DNA of 64,000 nt from Coprinellus micaceus (taxonomy: Eukaryota > Basidiomycota > Agaricomycetes > Agaricales > Psathyrellaceae), in assembly GCA_951394405.1 (NCBI GenBank), contig OX596338.1, positions 1 to 64,000 of the forward strand, read 5' to 3'. Below, piece after piece: positions 21,601 through 33,229 of the stretch. The number at the start of each line of letters is the position of its first letter. Position 1 is the first letter of the stretch. Both the position numbers and the translations under genes were made by a program. A model generated the notes under the pieces. It did no database searches. It worked only from the letters and a program-made list of their open reading frames with translations, and had not been told where the DNA came from.

Positions 21601-24050
21601 GCTGGGTGTCTGACTTGGATTTCGAGGGGGTCTCTCTAGCTTGCCTCGACTATCTACTTTGGACACAGGTTCGACTCCACTCGAACTGGAGAGTGAACCT
21701 CAGATCAAGCTCGATTTCCCGGTGGAGTAGTCCACAGTAGACCTACTCAGGCGGGCTGTCTGGCGAGGCTGGCGTCAACCACCTCGCTCGCTTCTACGAC
21801 GCCGACAGCATGCAATTCGAAGCGACATTGCCAAATTTATTCAGAGTTGGTGGCCTAGTCTATCCCCTCCGGCGCCTCCGCATATTTTTCTATCACGGGT
21901 ACCTCATCTGTGGGGGACGTGGAAGTCGAATGTGCGATACGGAGAACCAAGACTTCTTTCTGTGACGCCGACCAAGCCTTAGTGTCGGTGACTTGAAAAT
22001 GAGCTGGCGCTTCAACCCCAGCACCTATTCAGAGATCGGACGAGAGTTCAAAGTCGACGGGGAGGCTGGAGCTATGCTCTATTCGGCGTCGAGCCTGAGC
22101 CCCCGCGTTGGAGCAGGAAGCCGAAGTACTCTTACGTCGATGTCAATTCCTGCGCGAGGTGCTCCTCTGAAGTTCGAGTCCGAAAGAGACGTTTTTCGTG
22201 ATGGTGGGGTCTTGGTCCTTCGGGTAGGCTCCATGAATCTCCATCTGCCGAACCTGGTATTCATGACTGTAGTCTTTCAGTGTTTTGGTCGATCTGGTGA
22301 CTGCGTCAACGGAACGCGACGAACGTTTCATGTCCAGCTGCGTGCGCTCGAGTGCGACTTTCATCGACGCCGCTCCCTCTGCGGTCCACCTGAACGAGTT
22401 TCGATCTGGCGGTATTTCAATCGGTTCAATTACCCGGATCGTTTGACAGTAGTTCGACCTCACTCTAAGGGTCGTGTATCGTACTTTGAATATGAGTTCT
22501 TATGGAATTAGTATCACTCGCAAGCTATCACACACTCCACATTTCGATAGACCTCGTCGCACGCCCAGTCGTGTTCCCTGCGAGATGAGCTTCGATGCCC
22601 GGAAGAGTCTGGCTTTTTTTTTTTTTTGCATATGGGGTGGCATCGCGATCGTGTGCCGAGTCCTATTTTTGTTATTGTACCTATATCGTTACCGCGACTC
22701 AGAAAGGTACTCAGCATTCACTATCACGGGAGAGCATTGACAAGGGTGACCGAGTATGCTTTAATTGTATCGCTCCATCCCGAGCAACAGGCCTTGCGCG
22801 AATTAGCGCCCGTAGACCTAATGTTACTACCCAGAGGCGCGTTTGTCGAAACTCGTTGTCGGAGGAAGGAATGTTGAAACAGCCGGGTACCAGGGAGGTA
22901 GAGGCTTTCCCGTAATACTTCACAGCGGCGCACAGAGGGAAGTGATCACCACCGCCTCCGTATGGATCAGATATCAAGGCTCTGTTTAGCTTCCAGCGAC
23001 TGAGGGTATGAGACGCAACATGGCACTTACCACGCATCTTCGCATAGTCAAGAAGTGGAACCCGCCCACTGATCTTGCGTCTCGAAGAACGAGTGGGCGT
23101 CCAATGCGCGATTTGAAGAATTTGGGATGAGGAATTGACCGCAGCTATCCAAAATGCCAATACTATTACCTCTTAATCGAGAATCGGCAGCCTTTAGCCA
23201 CTGCGCAGATCTCTCACATGGCCGACGCGAATATATACCCGCCAGCTGGTCGGTGCCCAGCGTTCGGTCAACTCCGTCTGACTGATATTGCCTGCGTGGG
23301 ATTTAAGGTAGGCTGAGAGACCTGTCGTACTCCAGTACAATTAACTATTGACAATACAGCATCGCGGACGCACCTTCACTCGTCCCCTTCGTCTTCGACC
23401 GGGATGTCGCAAGTCATTCAATCATTCCATTCTACGCATCCATCCCATTCCGTATGCGGATGTGTATCTCTCAGACATTGTTATAGTTCCAATTTTATAT
23501 CCTATCGAGACGCAACGCCCTCACCGCCTCCACGGACTGAAAATGACACTCGGGCCACCCAGGCGCCCATCCGCCCAAACCGGAAGTCCAGCCCTGGCGG
23601 ACCGACGAGTTTGGTTCACAGGGTCAAACCAAACACCGCCAGAACATGTTGTGTTTCTGATTTCGTCCTTGCACATGCGTCGCGTCGTTCGGTTTCCCTC
23701 GCCGTCCTCCTCTCACCCACCACTGACTCTCTGACCTTGGCATATCGACATGAAGCCCTCGAAACACACATTTTCAAGGCCTGAAATCATCGGGGCGACA
23801 TGGGAATGAATGGCTAGGTTTGCGGCAGCGGCGGGGCATAGCAGCGAAGGATGGTAAAAGAAAGGCTTAGTGCCTTTCATATTGGGAGTAAGTGCGTCTA
23901 TTACAATGATTATGGGTGTTTTACCTCTCCTCGACGCGTGTAGAGCTCACCGTCTGGGGTACTGACTCGATTTCCCGAATAGGCGCCCACACCGTACGGA
24001 CTTCATATCGATCCTTCGGTTGACGTTCTCGCTGTAAAGAGGGCCTAGTT
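18671..24050. other. Gene-poor interval with low-complexity frames
   Basis: Open frames such as 20698-21666 (minus, 322 aa) are Pro/Ser/Arg-rich and without motifs. 19400-20640 is pyrimidine-rich and 20640-21150 purine-rich on the top strand, which opens long frames by composition alone. A run of 15 T lies at about 22613-22627. I see no supportable gene, RNA or mobile element here. Confidence 0.35.
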
Positions 24051-24179
24051 CGATTGATATCGGAATGTGAACACGCTCCGGCATCTAGGTGCGCTAACCC
24101 AGCCATCCATCCATCACTTACAGGTTGTACTAACACATTTTCAGTCACATCTCTTCGTTACACCCCGCAGCAACCACGC

Positions 24180-26400
24180 AGTTCAGCGTACGATGGCTAT
24201 CACGACCGAACCCACCCTCATCTCCGTTCATCCAACAATCGCAACGCCCCAATGGATGTCCCTCCACCAGCTCCCGATCTCCTCGCACAGACGACGCGTT
24301 CGAGGTCCGCAGCACAAGACGGAACCGGGGTCTCCGACGTTAGCCTCCACACCTCCTTCCCCGGCTCATGCCCCTCCATCTCGAACTACGCTCCTGAACT
24401 CGTTATACTCGCGAGGCGTCGTGCCGTTGCTCAAAATCCCGTTGTGAACCCCGCGTCGAAACCCAAGCCCAGGGAGAAACCGCGCCGAAACCAAGAGCAC
24501 GGCCCATAGTGACAAACCTTGTCGTGCCACCTAAAACGGCGGTCGAACTCGGTGATCCGAGCAAATAGGGTGTTCCAGCCAAGATTCCAAGCTCCCCTCT
24601 CGTCCTCGTCCTTGCCCGCCGAAAACCTGAGCCAGTCCCGTTCCCCACAAGCGGCACGATCCGGGATTTCTCGAGAACTCGAGTCACGATGAAGGAGGGT
24701 TCGAGGATGGGTTATTGCCCGTGAGCCGATGCCGCTGTCACTGGCTCAACCATCGAAGAGGAAGCGGGATATTCGAAGAGGCTCCGACGCCGTCGGGCAT
24801 CCAGGGGGCGAGTTCGAACTCGAACAGCGAACAAGGAGGCAAGGGGAAGGGTATGGGACGACGAGCGTTTATTCGGGACGACGACGAACAGGTAGAGAAG
24901 CTTACCCAAGAACATAAGCCCCTCTCTATAGCTCCTCCTCGTCGCCGCATACCCTCCTCAACATACCTCTCCACCACGTACGGGCATATGTCCACCACTT
25001 GCGGATTTTCATGGGAGGGCCAACTCCTATGCGCGGATGTACACGTACGACGTCGACGAGCTCGACGAAGACCAATTGGTCACGATAGCTGTCTCTGCGG
25101 ACGCCGAGGAGGACCCTGAGTTTATTGGGTTCGGCGGATGGAGGAGGGCAGATGAGACGAATAGGGGTGGATGAGGATGAGGGCGAGGTGGAGTGGGGGA
25201 AGAGGCCGACGAGACGACGAGTAAGGCTCTCACTGTCGCTTCGGAGTGGGAAGAGGATGGAGCGTGGACTCGGATGCGGAGAAAGGGAGGGAGGCGACGA
25301 TGTAGATGAAGTAGATGTCGATACCCCCGCGCCTCTACAGGACGATGGAGACGAAGATAACCCTTTCGTCGTTCCGCTTTCGAGACGTGATCAGTACCCC
25401 CTCCGACGTGCCCAAACGCCAAATCGAGGAGGATGTTCCCGACCTCCTGCCAGATTTCCCACCAGACCCCGTAGTCGCAGAAGGACCATCCTCGTCCGGA
25501 ATTGCGTCTAATATCCAGAGGATCCCCGATGTCGATGTCGATCCCGACCGCCTTCCCGCGCTCGTGGAGACTCCCCTATCGACGTACGGTCCAGACCAAG
25601 TCGTAAAATCCTTCGTCGCACAGCTCTTCAAGAACTCTGGATACCCCAAAGTCGAACGAAGAATGGGGGAAGGCATGTGCATTTGAGGGGAGCTCCTCGA
25701 CCGCGTCTGCGAAACGTAAATCCAGTAGCGACGCCGATGACGAGGGGAGGGTTGGGGGAAGTGGCGGTGAGGGGTCGAAGAAACCGGAGCTCGACTATCC
25801 AAGCGCCGACCGCCCACATACCCGTCGCCCACACTGCCGCGACTGTCCCATCACACCTCTCCAATAAGTGTTCGCCCTCATCCCACTTCCTTACCTCCGG
25901 AAGAAACTTGCGAAACGCAATGAGCCACATGCGTGGACAGATTTGGAGACCAGGAGAGCGGAACCATGAGTAGTGGGGGAAGTGGCGGTGGGCCGTATAA
26001 GGTGAAAGCGAGAGCGAGTAGAAGGGTAGCGCGAAGGAAGGACATGGGGAAGGAACTGGTGGGTGACGACGTGTTTGATGCGTTTAAAACAACTCGAAGG
26101 AGGGGAGAAGGATCAGGGTACGACCGCGAATGCGGGTGGCGAAAGCGGATGGCGAAAACGACGACGGCGAGGAGCTCGAGGACGACGGCACGTTCGCCGA
26201 ATGCGGCCGCTGTGTTAACACGTATACGTTCGATCATATGACCGCCTGCCTCAACGCGCACCCCTCTTGCCGACTCTACCCCCATCGGTACGGCCCCAGC
26301 TGGCTTGGCTGGCGTTCCGCCAGCCCTCCCCACGCTCCACTTCTACATGTACTCCCACCTTACATAGCAGAAAGACCTACTCAGATGTAGGGATCTACCT
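24180..26400 (+). pseudogene. Frameshifted relic of an unrecognised acidic protein gene
   Basis: Protein-like sequence appears in succession in different plus-strand frames: an ATG at 24193; YTYDVDELDEDQLVTIAV beginning near 25036; EEADETTSKALTVASEWEED near 25200; DVPDLLPDFPPDPVVAEG and DQVVKSFVAQLFKNSGYPK in 25430-25650; and a CGRC...H segment (ECGRCVNTYTFDHM) near 26200. The switches lack good splice sites, so accumulated frameshifts are more likely than introns. The family is unknown. Confidence 0.4.
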
Positions 26401-27238
26401 TTGCTGTTCCTTCCAGTCTCTTGACATCGTGGAAGGGTTAGATCGAAGTTAGTGGCTCAGACCGCCTGAACGACGTAAGATGAGACACGGATATAGGAGT
26501 CAGCGTTCGAGTGGATAGCGCTGCGGAGGTTTAAGCGCCCGTTGCCTTTACCAAAGCTCTTCGGTGCACGAGGCCGCGCTCCCTCGGTGGTACGTATTCC
26601 TCTTCCCATGCTCCCCGGGTTATCACTCGCCATGTGGTATCCCCAGATTCCAACTTGGCCCCACAGACCTCTTCGAGGTGAAATTGCGGGAAGGCAATCT
26701 CTGAATCTGGATCCCGTGAGTACGCACGAGGGGACCTGCAGGCTGTGGCCCAGAGCTTAACTCATTACTTATCGATACAGGAAATGTGGGGGCGAGAAAC
26801 GCGAGGCTGTGTATGAATGTTTCATGCCCCTGGTAGGAGTGCCGCCCTTGACATTGCTCACTGCGGGGAGGACCGAAAGGCTTGCAAAGGTCTCGCCAGT
26901 CGCCTCTGTCGATTGGGGGCTCTATCTTGCTCTAGGTGACGATGGAGCGCCTCAAGGTGCCCCACCTCCATAGCCTACTGAACACACGGACAAATAGTGA
27001 GGTAAAACGTATTCACAGAGGGCAGGGATCCGCACCCGAGTACGTGCTTGGTTTATCCTTTCCCGTTAGTCCGCCAGTGTATATGAGTTGGATAATGGCA
27101 GCTATCCTCCCCAAATCACCCTTCCTCCCCGTAGGCTTCTTACTTCCTTCCGTCCGCGAAACAAAACATCTCAAGTAGCCCTCTTCCCTCGAGAACGTGT
27201 ATGTGTCGACGCTGGTTTTCACGGCAATCCTCTAATCA
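26401..27238. other. No gene recognised upstream of the LRR-like gene
   Basis: It could hold a 5' exon or promoter for the gene at 27239, but no F-box motif or convincing donor was found. A frame around 26770-26980 is open but unrecognised. Confidence 0.35.
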
Positions 27239-28030
27239 ATGCGGCAGAAATACGCCCCTGAAGAGGGTGCTCCCCACATTCTAGACCCCAATACCTTGAA
27301 GATGTCGAGTGGAGCGAAGATCACCGTACCCCGCTACCAACGAGCACTACCATACCCAGTCGACAGGACGCTCACCCACCTCGCCATCGATGGAATCGCA
27401 TTCATCGACCACCTCCTCGACCCTTCGCGCACAATTCCCTTCCAAACGGCACTCAGGAACGTCAAGAATCTCACACTCAATCATCTCACCGAATGCGCAT
27501 TCACGTTCAGGGACGCTGGTGTCCTCGACGCCTTCTTCCGATCGATGGGTTCGATGAACAGGCTCGAACACCTCACCCTCGACCACTTCACCCTGCCCGA
27601 TCCAAACCACCCGCCGGATCTACCAGTCAGCCTCTCCCGTTCTCCAATTCATATCAAATCCCTCGCCATTCATCACACTCATGGCGAGTCCCTATCCTTC
27701 CTCTTCGAATGCTTCGAGCCGGACAAGTTGCTCCTTGAGTCCTGCTGGTTCATTCGACATCTCCCCGATTGCGATAAACTCGTTCTCCGCCAGATCCAGG
27801 TGTTCCATCGGTTTTTCGACGTCCTGGTCGGATGGGATGGAAAAGAGCTCACGATTGATTCATGCCCCTTCCTCGATGAAGCGTTCGCAAAGAGGCTGAG
27901 GAGGGTGATGGTAGACTCTGGAGAGGCGCTCTGGCCAGGAGCGAATATCTACTTCGACGGATACGGATACGGGGTTTGGAGGAGGCTCGATGAATTCCAG
28001 GATTTACGGTGGCAACTGGAGGGGCAGTGA
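27239..28030 (+). CDS. LRR-like, F-box-family-associated protein (copy 1)
   Basis: A single open frame of 263 residues. From about residue 40 on it shows regularly spaced leucine-rich segments (LTHLAIDG, NVKNLTLNHL, RLEHLTLDHF, IKSLAIHHTHG, KLLLESCWFIRHLP, KLVLRQIQVF, KELTIDSCPFLDEAF), the pattern of the large basidiomycete F-box/LRR family. No F-box is visible at the N-terminus, so it is either a truncated member or lacks an unseen 5' exon. Its paralogue lies at 36538-37236 on the opposite strand; the stretch THGxSLSxLxxCxxP through CCW/SCWFIR to SAFLDES/PFLDEAF aligns residue by residue. If an F-box exists it would recruit substrates to an SCF ubiquitin ligase; that is family inference only. 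Confidence 0.65.
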   Translation: MRQKYAPEEGAPHILDPNTLKMSSGAKITVPRYQRALPYPVDRTLTHLAIDGIAFIDHLLDPSRTIPFQTALRNVKNLTLNHLTECAFTFRDAGVLDAFFRSMGSMNRLEHLTLDHFTLPDPNHPPDLPVSLSRSPIHIKSLAIHHTHGESLSFLFECFEPDKLLLESCWFIRHLPDCDKLVLRQIQVFHRFFDVLVGWDGKELTIDSCPFLDEAFAKRLRRVMVDSGEALWPGANIYFDGYGYGVWRRLDEFQDLRWQLEGQ

Positions 28031-28368
28031 TCCCATGTTCTGTCATGTTCAATTCTTGTCGTTCTCAACCATGCCATTGGAGAAATGACATCCAAACCTC
28101 GTGTCCTCTGTACATACTGGCGCTCCCGTCTAGCTTCACAGTATTTTCCTTTTGATGTTATCTTCACCTACTACTGCACGTCTCTCTTTTGCTCGCATTA
28201 TATATCGGCTCCTTACTATGTATCATCAAGGGCCATGAAACGTTCCATTCGCCATGCCCGATAGCGCGTATTTAGATAGCACTTACACAACCTAACTAGC
28301 AACTCCCCGAAAATAATATAGAGTACATGTTACAGTACGTCTAAATACGGATCAAACAAGAGGACGAA
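28031..28368. other. Intergenic, nothing recognised
   Basis: AT-richer spacer, probably holding the 3' end of the upstream gene. No motif stands out. Confidence 0.4.
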
Positions 28369-28975
28369 TCAGTCACCAAAGTGAACATGAGGAACCAAGT
28401 GAGAACCTGAAGAGACTTCTCCGAATCCAGTCCCACAACCTTCTGCCCTGCGGTCCCATAAATGCTGGTAAAGACCGGTTGCGACGTCCGGCACATAGCG
28501 ATCTCCTGTGGCCCACATCGTCGCTACAACCCGACGGTGCCCTGTAGATAGTTTCCCAGCTGCCAGATTGGTGGTCTCATCCGAGAATGTCTCCTCCCTC
28601 GCGCTCGTCTGACAGGCGGATAGGAAAGCGAGGCCAACAGTGTTGGGGTTCATCTCCAGGCTTGACGAGCCTTGGTGAAACCGGAATCGGCTCCGAAGGA
28701 ACTCGGTGGTGCTTTGGGAAGCGTGACAGGCGAGGTGAATTCTGCTGAATGTTTTCATCTCCTCGAGACGCCCATCCATATTGAGTGGTCGTCATGGCCT
28801 CCGTCGAGCTTCATTACTTGCAAACCACGTCGCAAGGCCCGATCAAACACTGCTATAACGTCTCTCGTCGTCCCAGGGATGCGAGGCGCTCCTGGAGCCT
28901 TGGGTTGACTCGTGAAGAACAAACATTGTACCTTGTCGTCGATCGGGTGTCTAGCCTCGAGCTGGTAATGTGAAA
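28369..28975 (-). pseudogene. CHAT-domain (caspase-like) C-terminal fragment, frameshifted
   Basis: The minus frame 28779-28369 (136 aa) carries the two catalytic-type motifs of CHAT peptidases: His in RIHLACHAS near residue 18 and Cys in LAFLSACQTS near residue 56, followed by VVATMW and a YQHLW helix. Upstream DNA to about 28970 encodes, in another frame, a region such proteins have before the His motif (LFFTSQPKAPGAPRIPGTT, DVIAVFDRALRRGLQVMKL). The two join at an apparent one-base shift near 28775 without splice signals. In agaricomycetes CHAT is usually the C-terminus of a long TPR protein; no TPR part is seen here. I read it as a broken end fragment, though an undetected intron could rescue it. 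Confidence 0.6.
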
Positions 28976-29177
28976 ATGAGGTCTTCTCCTAAGAAAGGAA
29001 CGTGAACGTCACAATATAAGAGGAACACGAACAGCGCTCGCTTCTGGACGCAGGGGCGGGCTAAAGCATCTCAGCCGACTCGAATAAAGTGTCTTCTCTG
29101 GCTCATTTACCCCGATAAAGGGTTTCGCAGGGTTTCCCGCTGTATGCTTCGATGTAAAGTGGGGCCCGATGAGAAGT

Positions 29178-29430
29178 CGAGAAGCTCTCGTTGAAGCATC
29201 ACTCTGAGTGGCACTAAATTGAGTATTCGTCCGACGAAGATAGGAATGCGAGAGACTTACAGCAAAGTGATAGGTCCAAGATACTTAGAGATTGAATAGA
29301 ATACCGAGAAGCTCACATTGAAGCATCACTCTGAGTACCACTAAATTGAGTATCCTCCCCACAAAGACAGGAATTGGAGAGGCTTACAGCAAAATGATAG
29401 GTCCAAGGTACCTAGAGGTTAGATAGAATA
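29178..29430. repeat. Two tandem ~127-bp units
   Basis: Units start at CGAGAAGCTC (29178 and 29305) and share TTGAAGCATCACTCTGAGT, CACTAAATTGAGTAT, CTTACAGCAAA and TGATAGGTCCAAG, with scattered substitutions. They are not related to the subtelomeric satellites by eye. Confidence 0.8.
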
Positions 29431-30275
29431 GTTTCACCAGCGTCCATTTCGATCTAGGTCGAGGCTTAGCGCTCGTAGGCCGATAGCACCCTCTGCTGGT
29501 ACAGCTCACTTCCAAAACGAATTTGACCTGTTGCTCAAAAATTAAAATTCAGCAGGAGGAAGAGGTACGAATGAGACGGCTCACCTCGTCCCTCAATGCC
29601 GACGGAATATCACAGACAACGAATGGGAAGGCTGAGACTATTGAAACGTCTAATTAGGCTTGGCTTTCCAAACCCCACAGTGCGCTTACACGTCAAATAG
29701 GCCGTAACCTGAGACGTAGATATTGCGTAGAGTTTCAATTGATGAAGAAGTGTCATGAATGCGGCGATACTTAGGAAGGGGTGCGTGGGGTGCTTTAGTA
29801 TCTGACAAGCAGATTCGCTTCGTTATATGGAGCGAATAGGCGCCCGAGGCAGATTCGCGGATCGCGTACCATAGCCCCCTGATGGAAGCAACATTGGCGT
29901 CTCCACATAGCCAACGTACCGCCCACCGAATACAGTCATAGTTGTCTCGATGAACAAGGCCGCCTGCGAGTGAGCGAACTCCAATGCCCGCAATGAGGCT
30001 TACCGCGGACACAGGGAGTCGGAACGGTTGTCAAGAGCGAGACTGCAGAGGACACAAACCTCGGGCTCGGAACCAGAAGCTCCCAGCGAGGCAGCAAGGC
30101 AGCGTGGTCGATAATATACCTCGCTATGGGTGATCACGGTAAAAATGGAACGTCGGATAATCAGAAAAGAGATGAAACAGGGAGTACTATTGCTGGAAAG
30201 TCGGGAGAGGGGCGACCGAGAACCGGATGAGGACTTCCGACAGTGCGTTACGCCCTCCAGACGAATATCGGGCTT
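29431..30275. other. No supported gene
   Basis: A minus frame of 108 residues (30012-29686) begins MSAVSLIAGIGVRS and lacks recognisable motifs or a paralogue. It is kept as a possible small gene only. Confidence 0.25.
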
Positions 30276-31983
30276 TCACGCAGGCGTTGGCATCGACCCA
30301 ATGGTCGTCGAAGGCGCGCCGCAATTAGGGACCATGGTTGCGGGCTCTGGGCCATATTGCTCGGGGTTACACCCAGGCAAGGCAGAAATATCTAAAGAAT
30401 CAACGTTAGTTTGGCACGTGTCTTGCTTCGCTGTGTTCATAGCGGTCGGACTTACATTCACCCTCCACCTTCTCGGGAACTACAGCCGGCTGCGTACAGC
30501 TGTTCATCTCCTCGTCGGTGAGCAGCGTGAGCTCGGGGCAGTTCTCGGGCGTCCCGAACGAGTCCTTGCAGTTATCCATAGCACGCTGGAGAGAATCGCC
30601 TTCCCAACCGAAGACGTAGTCTCCGTGCTGTCCAAATCCAGTTCTACAAAGCGCCGTCGACGGTCGATCAGATAGTCTATGCGATGAAGAGGAGAAATAC
30701 GATACTCACGGGTCGCCCATACTCATGATCAACGGCTGGGAGCCATCGGTCGGCCAGTCATCCTTGAAGATGGCCGTGTCCCATGCGATTTCGTAGAGGA
30801 TGGTGGGGACCTTGACGGGGTGAGTTGCGGGGCATGGGCCCTCGTGCCAGATGATACCGAGTCGGGAGTCGACGGGGCCGGTTGGGTACGCCATGTGGGA
30901 CTACGGTGGAGAGGGTAGCAGGGATCAGTGCCACGATGGGATTTAGCAGAGAAAGGACGTACGAAGTGGTCGGGGCTGTCGAGGTTCTTTCCATCCCAGC
31001 ACCTGCGAGGAATCGCGAGGTTTAGAACTAATCAACGGAAGGATTGACTCTAGCGGAGGGCGTACGTGGGGAAGAAGATATTCGAACGAATACCACTTGG
31101 GCAGAACTTCGTCGGGAGACCAACGCTATCGTATTCGCCGACACCAGGGGCGAGGAGATTCGAAGGACCAAGCCACTCATCGCTAGTCCAGCACCTGAAG
31201 CTGATAGCGTTCGAGGTGACGTCGTTCGGATCGCGGTCGCCCTTGGTGCGAATCATGGGGTTGCCCGTAATCATGCGGAAGCCCTGCGTACGCATGAATG
31301 CCCGTCACCTAGGGGTGTTGAGAGGTGTGGTAGATGCCGTGGACTCACCTTCACGAACGCGGTGACCTTCTGGAACGGCGGATATCCGGCGATGTAGTAT
31401 ACAGTGTGTCCGCCGTGCGTATCTCCGACGAGGTGGTTCGGCTTTTGAGGAACCTAAGTAGCACGGAAGTTGAGTACTTCTTTACCTACCGACCGCGTAC
31501 GTGGTACCCGATAACGGACTCACTCGAATATAGCTGCCGTTCGAGTGCTTGAAGTACAGTACCGCCGTCCAGTAGTTCGATTTATCTTCCTTGAAACGGC
31601 ACGTCGTACACGTAGCCGTCTCGGCGTAGTCTTCGTTAGGGTCCATAGAGAGGTTGAACCTAGAATCGTCGACCTTGATGAGTTTCTCATTCGATTAGGC
31701 AGGGGAGCCGCAACTGACGCATTCTAGAGGTGGAGTCCATAGTGAGTATTCGCGGGCAAGGATGTGAGCAGGGGCGTACACCACCGATGATTTGGTGAAC
31801 GTGGGGAGCAACTTCTCCAGGGGTGACGAGGCTTGAAGCGAGTCAATGATAAGCCGCGGAAGAGGGAGTAGAGACTTACGGGTCGAATCGTTGGGTCACC
31901 AGCTGAGAGCAGCCAAAACGAATCGTCGCTCTAGCCGATTGGGCTAGAAGACCGATTGAGAACCACCACCTCAAGGAGGGCAT
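30276..31983 (-). CDS. Secreted DUF1996 protein (copy 1), ten exons
   Basis: Exons: 31983-31880, 31831-31780, 31723-31719, 31659-31524, 31453-31349, 31283-31066, 31002-30963, 30900-30710, 30643-30456, 30391-30276; 1155 bases, 384 residues, all phases consistent. The N-terminus is a signal peptide (about residues 1-19, MPSLRWWFSIGLLAQSARA). The body shows DUF1996 landmarks: HVHQIIGGNAFN, CTTCRFKEDKSNYW, HLVGDTHGGHTVYYIAGYP, GFRMITGNPM, IRSNIFFPTCWDG, DSPDHFSHMAYPTGPV, CPATHPVKVPTILYEIAWD, then a Cys-rich tail. The family is abundant in basidiomycete secretomes; its biochemical role is not established. Exon 3 is only 5 nt. The paralogue at 38105-39806 has the same ten exon lengths. The annotation is firm for family, open for function. 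Confidence 0.9.
31719..31723 (-). other. 5-nt microexon of DUF1996 copy 1
   Basis: AATGC is flanked by a CTAG acceptor and a GTCAGT donor. Including it joins GGT-GGT to AAT-GC-G and restores the family motif IGGNAFN; leaving it out breaks the frame. The same five bases, splice signals of the same type and the same position occur in copy 2 at 39531-39535. Confidence 0.85.
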
Positions 31984-32049
31984 CGCGTATCTTGCAGTGG
32001 GCGCGGTGAAAGATAGCGAACGTACGGACACCCGCTCGAATGAACCTCA

Positions 32050-32058
32050 CGTATATAC
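32050..32058 (-). promoter_or_regulatory. TATA-like element for DUF1996 copy 1
   Basis: GTATATAC about 70 bases upstream of the ATG at 31983. A comparable TATA lies 88-94 bases upstream of the paralogue. Confidence 0.35.
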
Positions 32059-33229
32059 CTCTCGAGATACGCCGAGTTTCGCAGATTGACGGTGCCGAGG
32101 AAAGAATGGCGAGAAGGCATACTCCACCTGAGGCGCTCAGAAGCCAGGAGGCGTCCAATGAAACTCAGTCGAAGCGAGGCGCGGGTTCCGAGGTCGTGGC
32201 TGAATGATCTTCCTGGTCACCGAAGAGCCCAAGCCAACGAAGTAGGGCATTACGAGAACCGCGGCGCAAAGGTGCTGCCGAAACACAGAGGGCGACGTAT
32301 CTAGACGGTACTGGAAAACGTGAATTCCGCTGACTACCCAGAAAGGTTGGGAGTAGCCCCCAAACCGCTTCAACATGAGGCGGAACCAGGGTAAGCCCCG
32401 TACTTTTTCAGGATATCAGCGAAGGGGCGTGTCCAGCGTTTGCCATGGCCATCGTGGAGGGCGAAACGGAAGCAAGGGAGCGAGGTGGATAAGTGGCACC
32501 AACGACGAAGTGAAGTGCGGTCGAAAGAGATGAAATAGATCCATTGTGGACGGACCATGTTCGGCATCCTCGAGCGTTGGATATCCCAGCAGGTCTCCAG
32601 CGAGAATGTGGTATCACTTAGGGACCTCCGGGGATCTAATAGTTGACTGAGGCGGAGACAACGAATAGGATACCGTCGTGATGGGGAACCCTATTCACAA
32701 TAGACGGACAGACGGTGAGAGGACGGCGAAACAGGAGACGCAGGCCAACGAAGGCGGGGCCCTGGAAGGTGCAGGATGCACGAACGACGCTGAGGCCGAG
32801 TGTCGAAGTAAAAAGAGTCTGGCGATGCGAATCCCTCGGGTTGACGCTATTCAAGGGTCCGGCTTGGTGGTGGTGGAAAGACAAGATCGATTTGATGTCC
32901 GATTTGAGCGATATGCTCGTGTTTGTCCAAGCCCCTGTCCGGCATATGCCGGCCGCACATCGGCATAGCTGGGCGCTTAGATCTCTGTGGAACCTAGAAT
33001 GCTAGAACGTTCTAGAGAAGAACCCACCCATCTCTTTTCGAAAACGCCGCCGGGCGTTCCCCCTCACCTCGAAACCAAGCAGCCCTATCCCCCCCCAACA
33101 TAAACGGGCAACTGAGCCCGCCAATGGTTGCAGGTTTAATTTGCGACGGTCCGTAAGTGGGAAGATGCGGACGTCCAAGCAACGTTCAACAGGAAGCTGT
33201 GAACGGATGATGGTACCCTCCTTACCGCC
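32059..33229. other. No gene recognised
   Basis: Open frames on both strands (32137-32376, 32636-32968) are short and overlapping, without motifs. It includes the upstream regions of the DUF1996 gene (minus) and the small secreted protein (plus). Confidence 0.35.

Noticed and set aside
20698..21666. 322-residue minus-strand protein
   Set aside because: Low complexity, no motifs, arises in a purine-rich stretch, no homologue recognised.
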